Source: Methylobacter sp. (GTDB lineage Bacteria; Pseudomonadota; Gammaproteobacteria; Methylococcales; Methylomonadaceae). From it: DNA of 5,846 nt. The translations under genes were made by a program, and so were the position numbers. Position 1 is the stretch's first letter. Every line of letters begins with the position of its first letter. The notes beneath the pieces were generated by a model. That model saw only the letters and a program-made list of their open reading frames with translations, was not told the DNA's origin and did not search any database. Positions 1-5,361 of the stretch are shown piece after piece. Where the stretch lies: positions 400-6,245 of the forward strand of contig PMJA01000380.1 of the NCBI GenBank assembly GCA_003158415.1. The letters are read 5' to 3'.

Positions 1-77
1 CAGATCCCCGAATCAATCGTAAGATGCTGCACAAGTTAGATGACATTTTCTTCATAACGCTTTGTGCAGCCAAGTAG
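1..77 (+). pseudogene. Remnant of an ISAs1-family (H-repeat type) transposase, N-terminal region only
   Basis: The frame from base 3 to the TAG at 75-77 reads DPRINRKMLHKL, then DDIFFITLCAAK and stop. This resembles the N-terminal domain of ISAs1-family transposases, which in E. coli H-repeat proteins has a PD-x-R motif, then KM-x-HKL-x-DI and a hydrophobic stretch ending in T-x-CA. In the family that motif continues into a G-A-(D/E)-x-W-x-D-I segment. Here similarity stops at the CA pair and a stop follows two codons later, so the catalytic DDE domain is absent. None of the three plus-strand frames after 77 resumes the family sequence. The fragment begins left of the window, so the upstream part and any terminal inverted repeat cannot be seen. 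I infer a dead, truncated insertion sequence. The match rests on about 24 residues recalled from the family. Confidence 0.6.
26..70. repeat. 9-bp perfect inverted repeat, 27-bp loop
   Basis: GCTGCACAA at 26-34 is exactly complementary to TTGTGCAGC at 62-70. Both arms lie inside the transposase remnant, so the pairing may be chance. No T-run follows it on either strand, so it is not an intrinsic terminator. Confidence 0.3.
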
Positions 78-94
78 GGCGCGTTGCGCACGCC
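74..94. repeat. GC-rich imperfect palindrome, possible degenerate dispersed repeat
   Basis: The segment starts GTAGGGCGCG and ends GCGCACGCC. GGCG at 78-81 can pair with CGCC at 91-94 around an imperfect core. It begins where the transposase similarity ends. Many gammaproteobacterial genomes carry dispersed palindromes beginning GTAGG(G), and this looks like a worn copy, but only one copy is visible here. Confidence 0.25.
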
Positions 95-138
95 TTCTTC
101 GCTTGGGATTATCTGCGCTTAGCTTTAACGCTATCTTT

Positions 139-150
139 GCATTTAAATGC
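139..150. other. 12-bp perfect palindrome in a short gene-free stretch
   Basis: GCATTTAAATGC reads the same on both strands. It lies 18 bp beyond the stop codon of the small minus-strand DUF1640-like gene. It has no T-run and is short, so it is unlikely to terminate transcription alone. It could be a protein binding site or chance in AT-rich DNA. Nothing else is recognisable between 95 and 167. Confidence 0.3.
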
Positions 151-167
151 CGTATAAATATAAACCC

Positions 168-410
168 TCACAGCAGCTTAACCAGCGCGGCGACAACGCC
201 GATGGATAGCGCAATCAAAGCCCCTAGTTTAATAATTAGGCGCTGTTCCATGTCACGCATGTCTCGGCGCAAGTCATCAATACCGCGTTTGGTTGCGAGC
301 TCCGCCTCGCCCTGTGCCTCTTTAAATGCCTCGGAAATGGCTTCCGCCTGACTTTCCGGTACGCCAGCATCCTTAAGGGTGCGGATAAATTTGTGAGCAT
401 CAAAAGTAAT
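168..410 (-). CDS. DUF1640-like small coiled-coil, C-terminally membrane-anchored protein; no canonical start codon
   Basis: The open frame reads ITFDAHKFIRTLKDAGVPES and ends VVAALVKLL before a TGA at 168-170, giving 80 codons from ATT. It resembles the short bacterial proteins grouped with DUF1640/CCDC90: an N-terminal ITFD-x-HKF motif, an amphipathic charged helix (AEAISEAFKEAQGEAELATK), an arginine- and glutamate-rich coiled coil around residues 41-58, and a single C-terminal hydrophobic helix at about 62-80. Homologues usually begin MA(T)ITFD. Here the codons before ATT are CTT GCC, with a stop codon (TAA) four codons before ATT. The first in-frame TTG is at 272-270 and the first ATG at 260-258, both too late to keep the conserved N-terminus. 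An AAAGGA Shine-Dalgarno ends 8 bp before ATT, which suits initiation at ATT, the rare start known from infC. Alternatives are a mutated start codon or a one-base loss (TTGCC for TTGGCC), which would make it a pseudogene. Molecular role unknown. Confidence 0.62.
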   Translation of the reverse strand: MTFDAHKFIRTLKDAGVPESQAEAISEAFKEAQGEAELATKRGIDDLRRDMRDMEQRLIIKLGALIALSIGVVAALVKLL

Positions 411-418
411 GGCAAGAT

Positions 419-424
419 TCCTTT
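419..424 (-). promoter_or_regulatory. Shine-Dalgarno (AAAGGA) of the DUF1640-like gene
   Basis: AAAGGA on the minus strand lies 8 bp upstream of the ATT codon at 410. It is only 3 bp upstream of the out-of-frame TTG at 415. The spacing is what favours ATT as the working start, if the gene is alive. Confidence 0.5.
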
Positions 425-436
425 AATTAGGCGTTT

Positions 437-465
437 AAATTAGCGGGGATTTATTGGCATGTCAA
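437..465 (-). promoter_or_regulatory. Predicted sigma70 promoter for the DUF1640-like gene
   Basis: A consensus -35 box TTGACA at 465-460 is followed by a 17-bp spacer and a weaker -10 box TAATTT at 442-437, which keeps the most conserved T1, A2 and T6. Transcription would start near 430, just upstream of the AAAGGA ribosome site. The -35 box overlaps an 11-bp palindrome, GTCAAATTGAC, at 461-471 (5-bp arms, one central base), which could be an operator. The promoter sits 19 bp beyond the parC stop codon, so the small gene need not depend on the parC transcript. Confidence 0.5.
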
Positions 466-483
466 ATTGACGTATCACAAAGA

Positions 484-2715
484 CTATTCGCACGCCAAAC
501 CATCAACCCGCTGAAAGCCTCTGGGCAAAGCCATTCCTCTTTTGGCGCGACTGCCGGTGTAATGTTCTATATCGGCGACTTTCAAGGTTAAAAAGCGTTT
601 GCCTGAGATTACTTTCAACGGGCTGTGTTCCGGTATCGCCAAGACTGCAACGACATGATCCGTGCCGGCCGCCAGATCGGCTGACGGTATCTGGATCAGT
701 TTGTTGCCTTTGCCGCGCGCCAGTGCCGGTAAGTCAGCTACCGGGAATATCAACAAGCGGCCTTGCAAGGTAACGATGGACAGCAAGTCGGATTCATTCT
801 GTATCGGTGTGGGTTTTAAGACATTCGCACCTTCAGGCAGGGTGATCAACGCTTTTCCGGCCTTGTTCTTGCTCAATAGTTCCTTTAATTGGACTCTGAA
901 ACCGTAACCGTAATGGCTGGCCAATACAACCCAGTCATCGGGATTGCCACTGAGCAAATGCACGAACAAGGCGCCTGCTGCCGGATTGAGTCGTCCGGTT
1001 AACGGTTCGCCCTGGGTTCTTGCCGAAGGCAGATCGTGGGTGGCCGTGCTGTAGGCGCGGCCTGTGGAATCGAGAATATACACGGGCTGCGTGGAACGGG
1101 TTTTGACCGCATCCAAAAAGCCATCGCCGGAGCGGTAGCTTAAGCTTTCCACATCGAAATCATGGCCTTTCGCCGCGCGTATCCAGCCTTTTTGCGACAG
1201 GATTACAGTTAACGGTTCGTTGCTGATCAGCGCCGTGGTTTCCAGCGCCAGGGCGGCGCTTCTGGCGACGATGGGCGAACGGCGATCGTCGCCGTATTGC
1301 TCGGCGTCGCGCTCGATTTCTTTGCGGATCAATCGGTTTAATAACAGACGCGAACCTAAGGTTTTTTCCAGCGCGGCACGTTCTTTTTCCAGTGCGTCCT
1401 GCTCGCCGCGTATCTTCATTTCCTCCAGCTTGGCCAGATGCCTTAGCTTTAATTCCAATATGGCTTCGGCCTGAATGTCGGACAATTCGAAGCGTTGCAT
1501 CAGCACCGGCTTGGGGTATTCTTCGTTGCGGATGATGGCGATCACTTCATCGATATTCAGATAGGCGATCAGCAAGCCGTCGAGTATGTGCAGCCGGGCC
1601 AGCACTTTGTCCAATCGGTATTGCAAGCGACGCCTGACGGTTTCGGTACGAAACGCCAGCCATTCCACCAGTATGTCGCGTAGTCCTTTAACCTTGGGCC
1701 GCCCATCCAGACCTATCATGTTCATGTTGACGCGATAGCTTTTTTCCAGGTCGGTGGTGGCGAATAAATGCGACATCACGGCATCGACATCGATGCGTTT
1801 GGATTTGGGGATGATGAGCAATCGGGTGGGATTTTCATGATCGGATTCGTCGCGCAAGTCTTCTATCATCGGCAGCTTTTTCGCCAGCATCAGCGCGGCG
1901 ATTTGCTCCATCAATTTAGACCCGGAAACCTGGTGCGGCAGCGCGGTGATGACGATAGTGCCGTCTTCCACTTCATAGAGGGCTCGCATTTTTATCGAGC
2001 CGCCGCCGCTGAGATACATTTTTTGTATGTCAGCAGCAGACGTGATGATTTCGGCGGATGTTGGATAATCCGGGCCTTTGATGTACTCGAACAAGGTTTC
2101 CAGTGTGCTGTCCGGCTCATCCAGCAAGCGTATGCAGGCGCTTGCCACTTCGCGCAGGTTATGCGGCGGTATGTCGGTGGCCATGCCTACGGCGATGCCC
2201 ATGGTGCCGTTAAGCAAGATATTCGGCAACCGTGCCGGTAATAACACCGGCTCTTTCAAGGTGGCGTCAAAATTATCCGACCATTCGACCGTGCCTTGTC
2301 CCAATTCGCTCAGCAAGGTGTTGGCGTAAGCGGTCAAACGCGATTCGGTATAACGCATGGCGGCGAAGGATTTGGGATCATCCGGCGAACCCCAGTTGCC
2401 TTGGCCGTCTACCAGCGGATAGCGGTAAGAAAAGTTCTGCGCCATCAATACCATCGCTTCATAACAGGCGGAATCGCCGTGCGGATGGTATTTACCCAAC
2501 ACGTCGCCGACCGTGCGGGCGGATTTTTTATACTTGGCCAGGGCCGTCAGATTCAATTCGGACATGGCGTAAATAATGCGCCGTTGCACCGGTTTCAAGC
2601 CGTCGGCAATATGCGGCAAGGCCCGGTCGAGTATCACGTACATGGAATAATCCAGGTAGGCTTTTTCGGCGAAATCCTTTAACGGCAGTTGTTCAAAATT
2701 CTCTTGCAGCCCCAC
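484..2715 (-). CDS. parC: DNA topoisomerase IV subunit A (ParC)
   Basis: ParC is the DNA-cleaving subunit of topoisomerase IV, which with ParE decatenates daughter chromosomes and relaxes supercoils. The 743 residues are close to the 752 of E. coli. The winged-helix domain carries [14 protein letters not shown] at 41-54, [20 protein letters not shown] at 63-82 and RYTESRL at 121-127, whose Tyr122 aligns with catalytic Tyr120 of E. coli. A tower and a long coiled coil (about 365-480) follow. The C-terminal beta-pinwheel domain starts near 495 with [14 protein letters not shown]. Absence of a GyrA-type QRRGGKG box there supports ParC over GyrA. Quinolone-determining positions are wild type: Ser82 and Glu86 match E. 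coli Ser80 and Glu84. The start is GTG at 2715-2713, immediately after the thioesterase TAA. A GGGG run lies about 12 bp upstream, too far for a strong ribosome site, so translational coupling is likely. No terminator is visible after the TAG. Confidence 0.97.
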   Translation of the reverse strand: MGLQENFEQLPLKDFAEKAYLDYSMYVILDRALPHIADGLKPVQRRIIYAMSELNLTALAKYKKSARTVGDVLGKYHPHGDSACYEAMVLMAQNFSYRYPLVDGQGNWGSPDDPKSFAAMRYTESRLTAYANTLLSELGQGTVEWSDNFDATLKEPVLLPARLPNILLNGTMGIAVGMATDIPPHNLREVASACIRLLDEPDSTLETLFEYIKGPDYPTSAEIITSAADIQKMYLSGGGSIKMRALYEVEDGTIVITALPHQVSGSKLMEQIAALMLAKKLPMIEDLRDESDHENPTRLLIIPKSKRIDVDAVMSHLFATTDLEKSYRVNMNMIGLDGRPKVKGLRDILVEWLAFRTETVRRRLQYRLDKVLARLHILDGLLIAYLNIDEVIAIIRNEEYPKPVLMQRFELSDIQAEAILELKLRHLAKLEEMKIRGEQDALEKERAALEKTLGSRLLLNRLIRKEIERDAEQYGDDRRSPIVARSAALALETTALISNEPLTVILSQKGWIRAAKGHDFDVESLSYRSGDGFLDAVKTRSTQPVYILDSTGRAYSTATHDLPSARTQGEPLTGRLNPAAGALFVHLLSGNPDDWVVLASHYGYGFRVQLKELLSKNKAGKALITLPEGANVLKPTPIQNESDLLSIVTLQGRLLIFPVADLPALARGKGNKLIQIPSADLAAGTDHVVAVLAIPEHSPLKVISGKRFLTLKVADIEHYTGSRAKRGMALPRGFQRVDGLACE

Positions 2716-3213
2716 TTAAAACGCATCCCCTGACAGTGCAATAGAGAGGGCGCGACTTTTTTCCAGGCTTTCCTGGCGCAACTTTTTGCGCATCTCAGCG
2801 GCCGCGTAATGTTTTCTTTCTATGTCGGTTTCCAGCAGTAGGCGCGGCACTTCAACCGATTTGCCGTTTTCATCCATCGCCACCATCGTAAAGTAGCAGG
2901 ACGTGGTATGTCTTTTTTCATTGGTTCTTAAATGCTCGGCAACCACTTTCACGCCGATTTCCATTGATGAGCGGCCGACATGATTAACGTGGGCATAAAA
3001 AGTCACCAGTTCTCCGACGTTCACTTGCTGCTTGAAGAACACCTGATCCAGCGCCGCCGTGACCACATAATTTTTGCAATATTTTGCCGCACAGGCGTAA
3101 GCCACCTGATCCAGCAATTTTAATAAAGAACCGCCATGCACATTGCCCGAAAAGTTCGCCATATCGGGCGTCATCAGCACGGTCATCGTTAAGGATTTTT
3201 CTTGTTTGGTCAT
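2716..3213 (-). CDS. Acyl-CoA thioesterase, hotdog fold (YciA/BACH-like)
   Basis: The 165-residue protein is a single-domain hotdog thioesterase expected to hydrolyse acyl-CoA to free acid and CoA in the cytoplasm. The signature is MTPDMANFSGNVHGGSLLKL at 14-33 followed by LDQVA, where the glycine pair 27-28 begins the central helix and Asp35 is the likely catalytic acid by analogy with the family. Further conserved pieces are VNVGELVTFYAHVNHVGRSS (64-83), SMEIGVKVVAE (83-93) and SCYFTMVAMD (105-114). After about 130 comes a charged helical tail, KHYAAAEMRKKLRQESLEKS, beyond the core fold. The ATG at 3213 gives the usual short N-terminus, but no Shine-Dalgarno precedes it, only the A-rich CATAAAA. 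The gene is first in a two-gene unit with parC, the two reading frames touching without a gap. Substrate chain length cannot be read from the sequence, and no functional tie to topoisomerase IV is known to me. Confidence 0.88.
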   Translation of the reverse strand: MTKQEKSLTMTVLMTPDMANFSGNVHGGSLLKLLDQVAYACAAKYCKNYVVTAALDQVFFKQQVNVGELVTFYAHVNHVGRSSMEIGVKVVAEHLRTNEKRHTTSCYFTMVAMDENGKSVEVPRLLLETDIERKHYAAAEMRKKLRQESLEKSRALSIALSGDAF

Positions 3214-3246
3214 TTTTATGGGGAATTGGAATGTTGATAAACGTCT

Positions 3247-3252
3247 TTTATA
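3247..3252 (-). promoter_or_regulatory. Candidate -10 element for the thioesterase-parC unit
   Basis: TATAAA on the minus strand would start transcription near 3240, leaving a leader of about 27 bases before the ATG. No hexamer at 15-18 bp spacing resembles TTGACA; the 17-bp position reads TCGGTT. A promoter is needed somewhere between the rplS terminator and 3213, and this is the best candidate, but it is weak and may need an activator. Confidence 0.35.
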
Positions 3253-3271
3253 CGCACGTCCTACCCTGCAA

Positions 3272-3295
3272 CCGACATTACAAGCGGTAAGTCGG
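3272..3295. repeat. Bulged hairpin between the rplS terminator and the thioesterase gene
   Basis: CCGAC (3272-3276) pairs with GTCGG (3291-3295), and TTAC (3278-3281) with GTAA (3287-3290). This gives a 9-bp stem with a single bulged A at 3277 and loop AAGCG. CTAC at 3261-3264 and GTAG at 3301-3304 are also complementary and flank it. It overlaps the position where a -35 box would sit for the TATAAA at 3252. It could be an operator or a degenerate dispersed palindrome. No T-run follows, so it is not a second terminator. Confidence 0.45.
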
Positions 3296-3314
3296 AGGCC
3301 GTAGCGTCAGGCAT

Positions 3315-3342
3315 AAAAAAGGCAGCTGTAAGCTGCCTTTTT
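3315..3342 (-). terminator. Intrinsic terminator of the rpsP-rimM-trmD-rplS operon
   Basis: On the minus strand GGCAGCT pairs with AGCTGCC around a 3-base loop (TAC), with A-U pairs extending the stem to about 12 bp, and a run of six T closes it. It lies 22 bp past the rplS stop codon. The plus strand also has a T-run (five T), so it could stop transcription from both sides. It separates the ribosomal operon from the thioesterase-parC unit. Confidence 0.92.
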
Positions 3343-3364
3343 AACTGCGAAAAACAAAAACCGA

Positions 3365-3706
3365 TTAAAGTTTTTCTTTGATACGAGCCGCTTTGCCGGT
3401 CAGGTCACGTAAGTAATACAATTTTGCGCGACGGACATCGCCGCGACGCTTAACTGTAATCTCACTAATAATAGGGCTGTGAGTTTGAAAAACACGCTCA
3501 ACGCCTGTACCGTGAGAAATCTTTCTTACGGTGAAAGCCGAATTTAATCCGCGATTACGCTTTGCAATCACAATGCCTTCAAAAGCCTGAATACGCTCAC
3601 GCTCGCCTTCTTTTACTTTAACCTGCACAACAACCGTATCACCTGGATTAAATTCAGGAATCTGTTTTAGCTGTTCTTTTTCCAATACATCAATAATATT
3701 GCTCAT
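3365..3706 (-). CDS. rplS: 50S ribosomal protein L19
   Basis: L19 is a large-subunit protein located at the interface with the 30S subunit. From the ATG at 3706 the product has 113 residues, close to the 115 of E. coli. Family landmarks, numbered from that ATG, are [20 protein letters not shown] (about 19-38), [31 protein letters not shown] and the basic end [20 protein letters not shown]. An in-frame GTG at 3712 would add two residues, but MSNII is the usual beginning of the family. The AGGG at 3717-3714 stands 7 bp before the ATG and only 1 bp before the GTG. The gene is last in the operon, 9 bp after trmD, and is followed by a strong terminator. Its good ribosome site contrasts with those of the two genes before it. 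Confidence 0.97.
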   Translation of the reverse strand: MSNIIDVLEKEQLKQIPEFNPGDTVVVQVKVKEGERERIQAFEGIVIAKRNRGLNSAFTVRKISHGTGVERVFQTHSPIISEITVKRRGDVRRAKLYYLRDLTGKAARIKEKL

Positions 3707-3713
3707 TACCACA

Positions 3714-3717
3714 CCCT
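3714..3717 (-). promoter_or_regulatory. Shine-Dalgarno of rplS, overlapping the trmD stop codon
   Basis: AGGG on the minus strand overlaps the last two bases of the trmD TAG stop and lies 7 bp before the ATG at 3706. This placement fixes the rplS start at 3706 rather than at the GTG at 3712. Confidence 0.7.
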
Positions 3718-4453
3718 ATTCAACTTCACTTTTAAATTGTTGCAGCAGATGTTCCTGCTCTGCACTTAAATTCTTTTTTTGTAATAAATCCGGCCGTCTT
3801 TGCCAGGTTCTGCTTAGCGCCTGCTTCATGCGCCAGCGATCTATATCCGCATGATTGCCGCTCAATAAAACATCCGGCACTGAGCTGCCTTCAAGTTGTT
3901 CAGGCCTGGTAAAATGCGGATAATCCAACAAGCCGTTTATATGAGAATCCTGCTGTGCGGATTCTTCATCGCCAAGTACGCCCGGCAATAAACGCGTTAC
4001 AGCATCAATGACTATCAATGCGGCCAGTTCTCCTCCGCTAATAACATAGTCGCCGATAGACCATTCCTCATCGCAATCCATTTCGACAAAGCGCTCGTCT
4101 ACACCTTCATAGCGCCCCGCAACCAAAATTAATTGCGAAATATCGCAAGTTTCTGATAACAACGCTTGCGTGATCGGCTTGCCTTGCGGGCTTAAATAAA
4201 CCACTTTTGCAGTGCCGCTACCTGCTTGTTTTGCGCTCTTAACTGCGTCGTGCAGAGGCTGGTATTTCATTACCATCCCTGGGCCGCCGCCGTAGGGGCG
4301 ATCATCAACCGTACGGTGTTTGTCGTGCGTATAGTCTCTAGGATTCCATACGGACAAGCTGACTATGTCTCGCTCTATTGCTCTGCCTGTTACACCGTAA
4401 CTCGCAGCCGCTGTTACCATGTCAGGGAATAATGTTACAACGTCAAAGCGCAT
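3716..4453 (-). CDS. trmD: tRNA (guanine37-N1)-methyltransferase TrmD
   Basis: TrmD transfers a methyl group from S-adenosylmethionine to N1 of G37 beside the anticodon of tRNAs reading CUN, CCN and CGG, which prevents +1 frameshifting. The 245 residues form a SPOUT domain with the trefoil knot followed by a helical C-terminal domain. Visible motifs are YGVTGRAI (19-26), the [15 protein letters not shown] loop (46-60), YLSPQGK (86-92), GRYEGVDER (113-121) and [12 protein letters not shown] (133-144), which form the cofactor knot. Arg154 and Asp169 coincide exactly with the catalytic Arg154 and Asp169 of the E. coli enzyme. DYPHFTRPE and [13 protein letters not shown] mark the C-terminal part. 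The ATG at 4453 follows the rimM stop by 8 bp, and no Shine-Dalgarno lies in TTTTAATTACGTCT before it. Low translation, or coupling to rimM, is inferred. Confidence 0.98.
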   Translation of the reverse strand: MRFDVVTLFPDMVTAAASYGVTGRAIERDIVSLSVWNPRDYTHDKHRTVDDRPYGGGPGMVMKYQPLHDAVKSAKQAGSGTAKVVYLSPQGKPITQALLSETCDISQLILVAGRYEGVDERFVEMDCDEEWSIGDYVISGGELAALIVIDAVTRLLPGVLGDEESAQQDSHINGLLDYPHFTRPEQLEGSSVPDVLLSGNHADIDRWRMKQALSRTWQRRPDLLQKKNLSAEQEHLLQQFKSEVE

Positions 4454-4461
4454 AGACGTAA

Positions 4462-4968
4462 TTAAAAGTCAGGATCCCAATCGACAATCATCTTGCCTAC
4501 ATTCAGATCAATAGTCAGTATCGTCGATCCTTGTAAAAACGGAATGACCCGCTCCCGCTCCCCTTTGACAATAAGAACATCATTAGCGCCGGTTTCGAGC
4601 AGTCCTTCGACTACGCCTAGCTGAATGCCCAGATTGGTTTCGACATGCAAGCCTATCAAGTCAGACCAGTAATATTCGTCTTTCGCTGCTTTCGGCAGTT
4701 GCTCGGGCGTTATAAAAATATCCCAACCCATCAGGCTTGCGGCCTGATCTCTGTCGTTAACGCCGTCAAGTTGAGCTACGACAGTCTTGCCTTGCAGATT
4801 ACCGTCAATCACGGCTACCCGCTTGGTTTCGTCATCTTTTTTCAGCAGCCACGGAGAATAATTTAGAATATTCTCTCTGAAATCGGTAAAAGAAAATACT
4901 TTAACCCATCCCTTTATGCCGAAAACGCCGGAAATTTTTCCAACATGTATAGCCTGTTGTTTGGACAA
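4462..4968 (-). CDS. rimM: 16S rRNA processing / 30S maturation factor RimM
   Basis: RimM binds S19 and the 3' domain of 16S rRNA and helps assemble the head of the 30S subunit. The product has 168 residues (E. coli 182). The N-terminal beta-barrel contains [18 protein letters not shown] (9-26). The PRC-barrel begins around [10 protein letters not shown] (98-107), with the conserved YYW, then continues through [11 protein letters not shown] (125-135) and VIPFLQG to the typical end VDWDPDF. The start is TTG at 4968-4966: it gives the expected MSKQQ beginning, and no in-frame ATG or GTG exists between the upstream in-frame stop at 5004-5002 and the conserved core. It lies 4 bp after the rpsP stop with no Shine-Dalgarno, so initiation probably depends on ribosomes finishing rpsP. 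Confidence 0.96.
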   Translation of the reverse strand: MSKQQAIHVGKISGVFGIKGWVKVFSFTDFRENILNYSPWLLKKDDETKRVAVIDGNLQGKTVVAQLDGVNDRDQAASLMGWDIFITPEQLPKAAKDEYYWSDLIGLHVETNLGIQLGVVEGLLETGANDVLIVKGERERVIPFLQGSTILTIDLNVGKMIVDWDPDF

Positions 4969-4972
4969 CAGT

Positions 4973-5224
4973 TTATGCAGCTGCTTTAAGGGCGTCTTTA
5001 ATCAATTTTGCAACGCGCTCTGAAGGTTGGGCGCCATTGGCTTTCCAATAGTCAACGCGCGCGCTGTCCAAGCGTAATTTTTCTTCATTACCGCGTGCTA
5101 ACGGGTTGAAAAAACCAACGCGTTCAATATAACGACCATCACGGCCGCTTCTGCTATCGGTTACAACAACGTGATAAAAAGGGCGATTTTTTGCGCCGCC
5201 TCTTGAAAGACGAATGGTTACCAT
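4973..5224 (-). CDS. rpsP: 30S ribosomal protein S16
   Basis: S16 binds the 5' domain of 16S rRNA and is needed for early 30S assembly. The 83 residues match the family length (82 in E. coli). Landmarks are [20 protein letters not shown] (1-20), [20 protein letters not shown] (21-40), the [10 protein letters not shown] segment at 51-60 and [14 protein letters not shown] at 63-76. The ATG at 5224 is preceded by GAGGA at 5235-5231 with 6-bp spacing, a strong ribosome site. It is the first gene of the rpsP-rimM-trmD-rplS operon and is separated from ffh by 137 bp, with a plausible promoter in between. Confidence 0.98.
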   Translation of the reverse strand: MVTIRLSRGGAKNRPFYHVVVTDSRSGRDGRYIERVGFFNPLARGNEEKLRLDSARVDYWKANGAQPSERVAKLIKDALKAAA

Positions 5225-5230
5225 CTAAGT

Positions 5231-5235
5231 TCCTC
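5231..5235 (-). promoter_or_regulatory. Strong Shine-Dalgarno (GAGGA) of rpsP
   Basis: GAGGA lies 6 bp upstream of the rpsP ATG. It is the best ribosome-binding sequence in the operon, and rimM and trmD have nothing comparable. Confidence 0.8.
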
Positions 5236-5264
5236 AAAAACATTGGGTCATTGTTAATCGACCT

Positions 5265-5292
5265 ATTCTACGCGATTTTCACTTTAAGTGAA
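5265..5292 (-). promoter_or_regulatory. Predicted sigma70 promoter of the rpsP operon
   Basis: The -10 box TAGAAT at 5270-5265 matches five of six consensus bases. At a 16-bp spacer, TTCACT at 5292-5287 matches four of six bases of the -35 consensus. Transcription would begin near 5258 and give a short leader of about 34 bases, with no room for a long riboswitch-like structure. The DNA upstream is AT-rich, as is usual for ribosomal protein promoters. Confidence 0.5.
5278..5292. promoter_or_regulatory. 15-bp palindrome over the -35 box and spacer of the rpsP promoter, possible operator
   Basis: TTCACTT and AAGTGAA form 7-bp perfect arms around one central base. The element includes the whole predicted -35 hexamer, so a dimeric regulator bound there would compete with RNA polymerase. 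I cannot name the regulator. Confidence 0.4.
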
Positions 5293-5308
5293 GTACAAAT
5301 TAGAAAAA

Positions 5309-5342
5309 ATCAATTGATACTTTCTATTTATAATGTAAGTAT
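5309..5342. other. AT-rich palindromes between ffh and rpsP
   Basis: ATCAATTGAT at 5309-5318 is a perfect 10-bp palindrome. Overlapping it, ATACTT (5317-5322) and AAGTAT (5337-5342) form a 6-bp inverted repeat with a 14-bp loop. On the minus strand the pair is followed by CAATTGATTTTTT, so it could act as a weak AU-rich terminator after ffh, but it has almost no GC pairs. No better ffh terminator is visible. Confidence 0.25.
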
Positions 5343-5361
5343 TTGTTAAACCAGAGAAAAA

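Noticed and set aside
1..55. Minus-strand frame from an ATG at 55 running off the left edge (MKKMSSNLCSILRL...)
   Set aside because: Only 18 codons are visible, with no Shine-Dalgarno. The opposite strand carries the transposase-like frame, which explains the sequence better.
64..351. Plus-strand open frame of 95 codons
   Set aside because: It overlaps the DUF1640-like gene in antisense. Its product is a low-complexity Ser/Arg/Ala sequence with no family resemblance, and it has no ribosome site.
1768..2241. Plus-strand open frame of 157 codons inside parC, and several shorter ones there
   Set aside because: They are antisense shadows of a strongly conserved parC. Their His/Gln/Arg-rich composition is typical of reverse-strand reading, and none resembles a known family.
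3272..3304. Canonical REP element
   Set aside because: REP elements have the GTAG tetranucleotide 5' of the hairpin. Here GTAG is 3' of the hairpin on both strands, so the definition is not met.
3707..3712. GTG at 3712 as the start of rplS
   Set aside because: The Shine-Dalgarno AGGG is only 1 bp away from it but 7 bp from the ATG at 3706, and MSNII is the usual L19 beginning.
5329..5334. Perfect TATAAT on the plus strand between rpsP and ffh
   Set aside because: No -35 box lies at a suitable distance (TTGATA is only 9 bp away), and no plus-strand gene follows. It is probably chance in AT-rich DNA.
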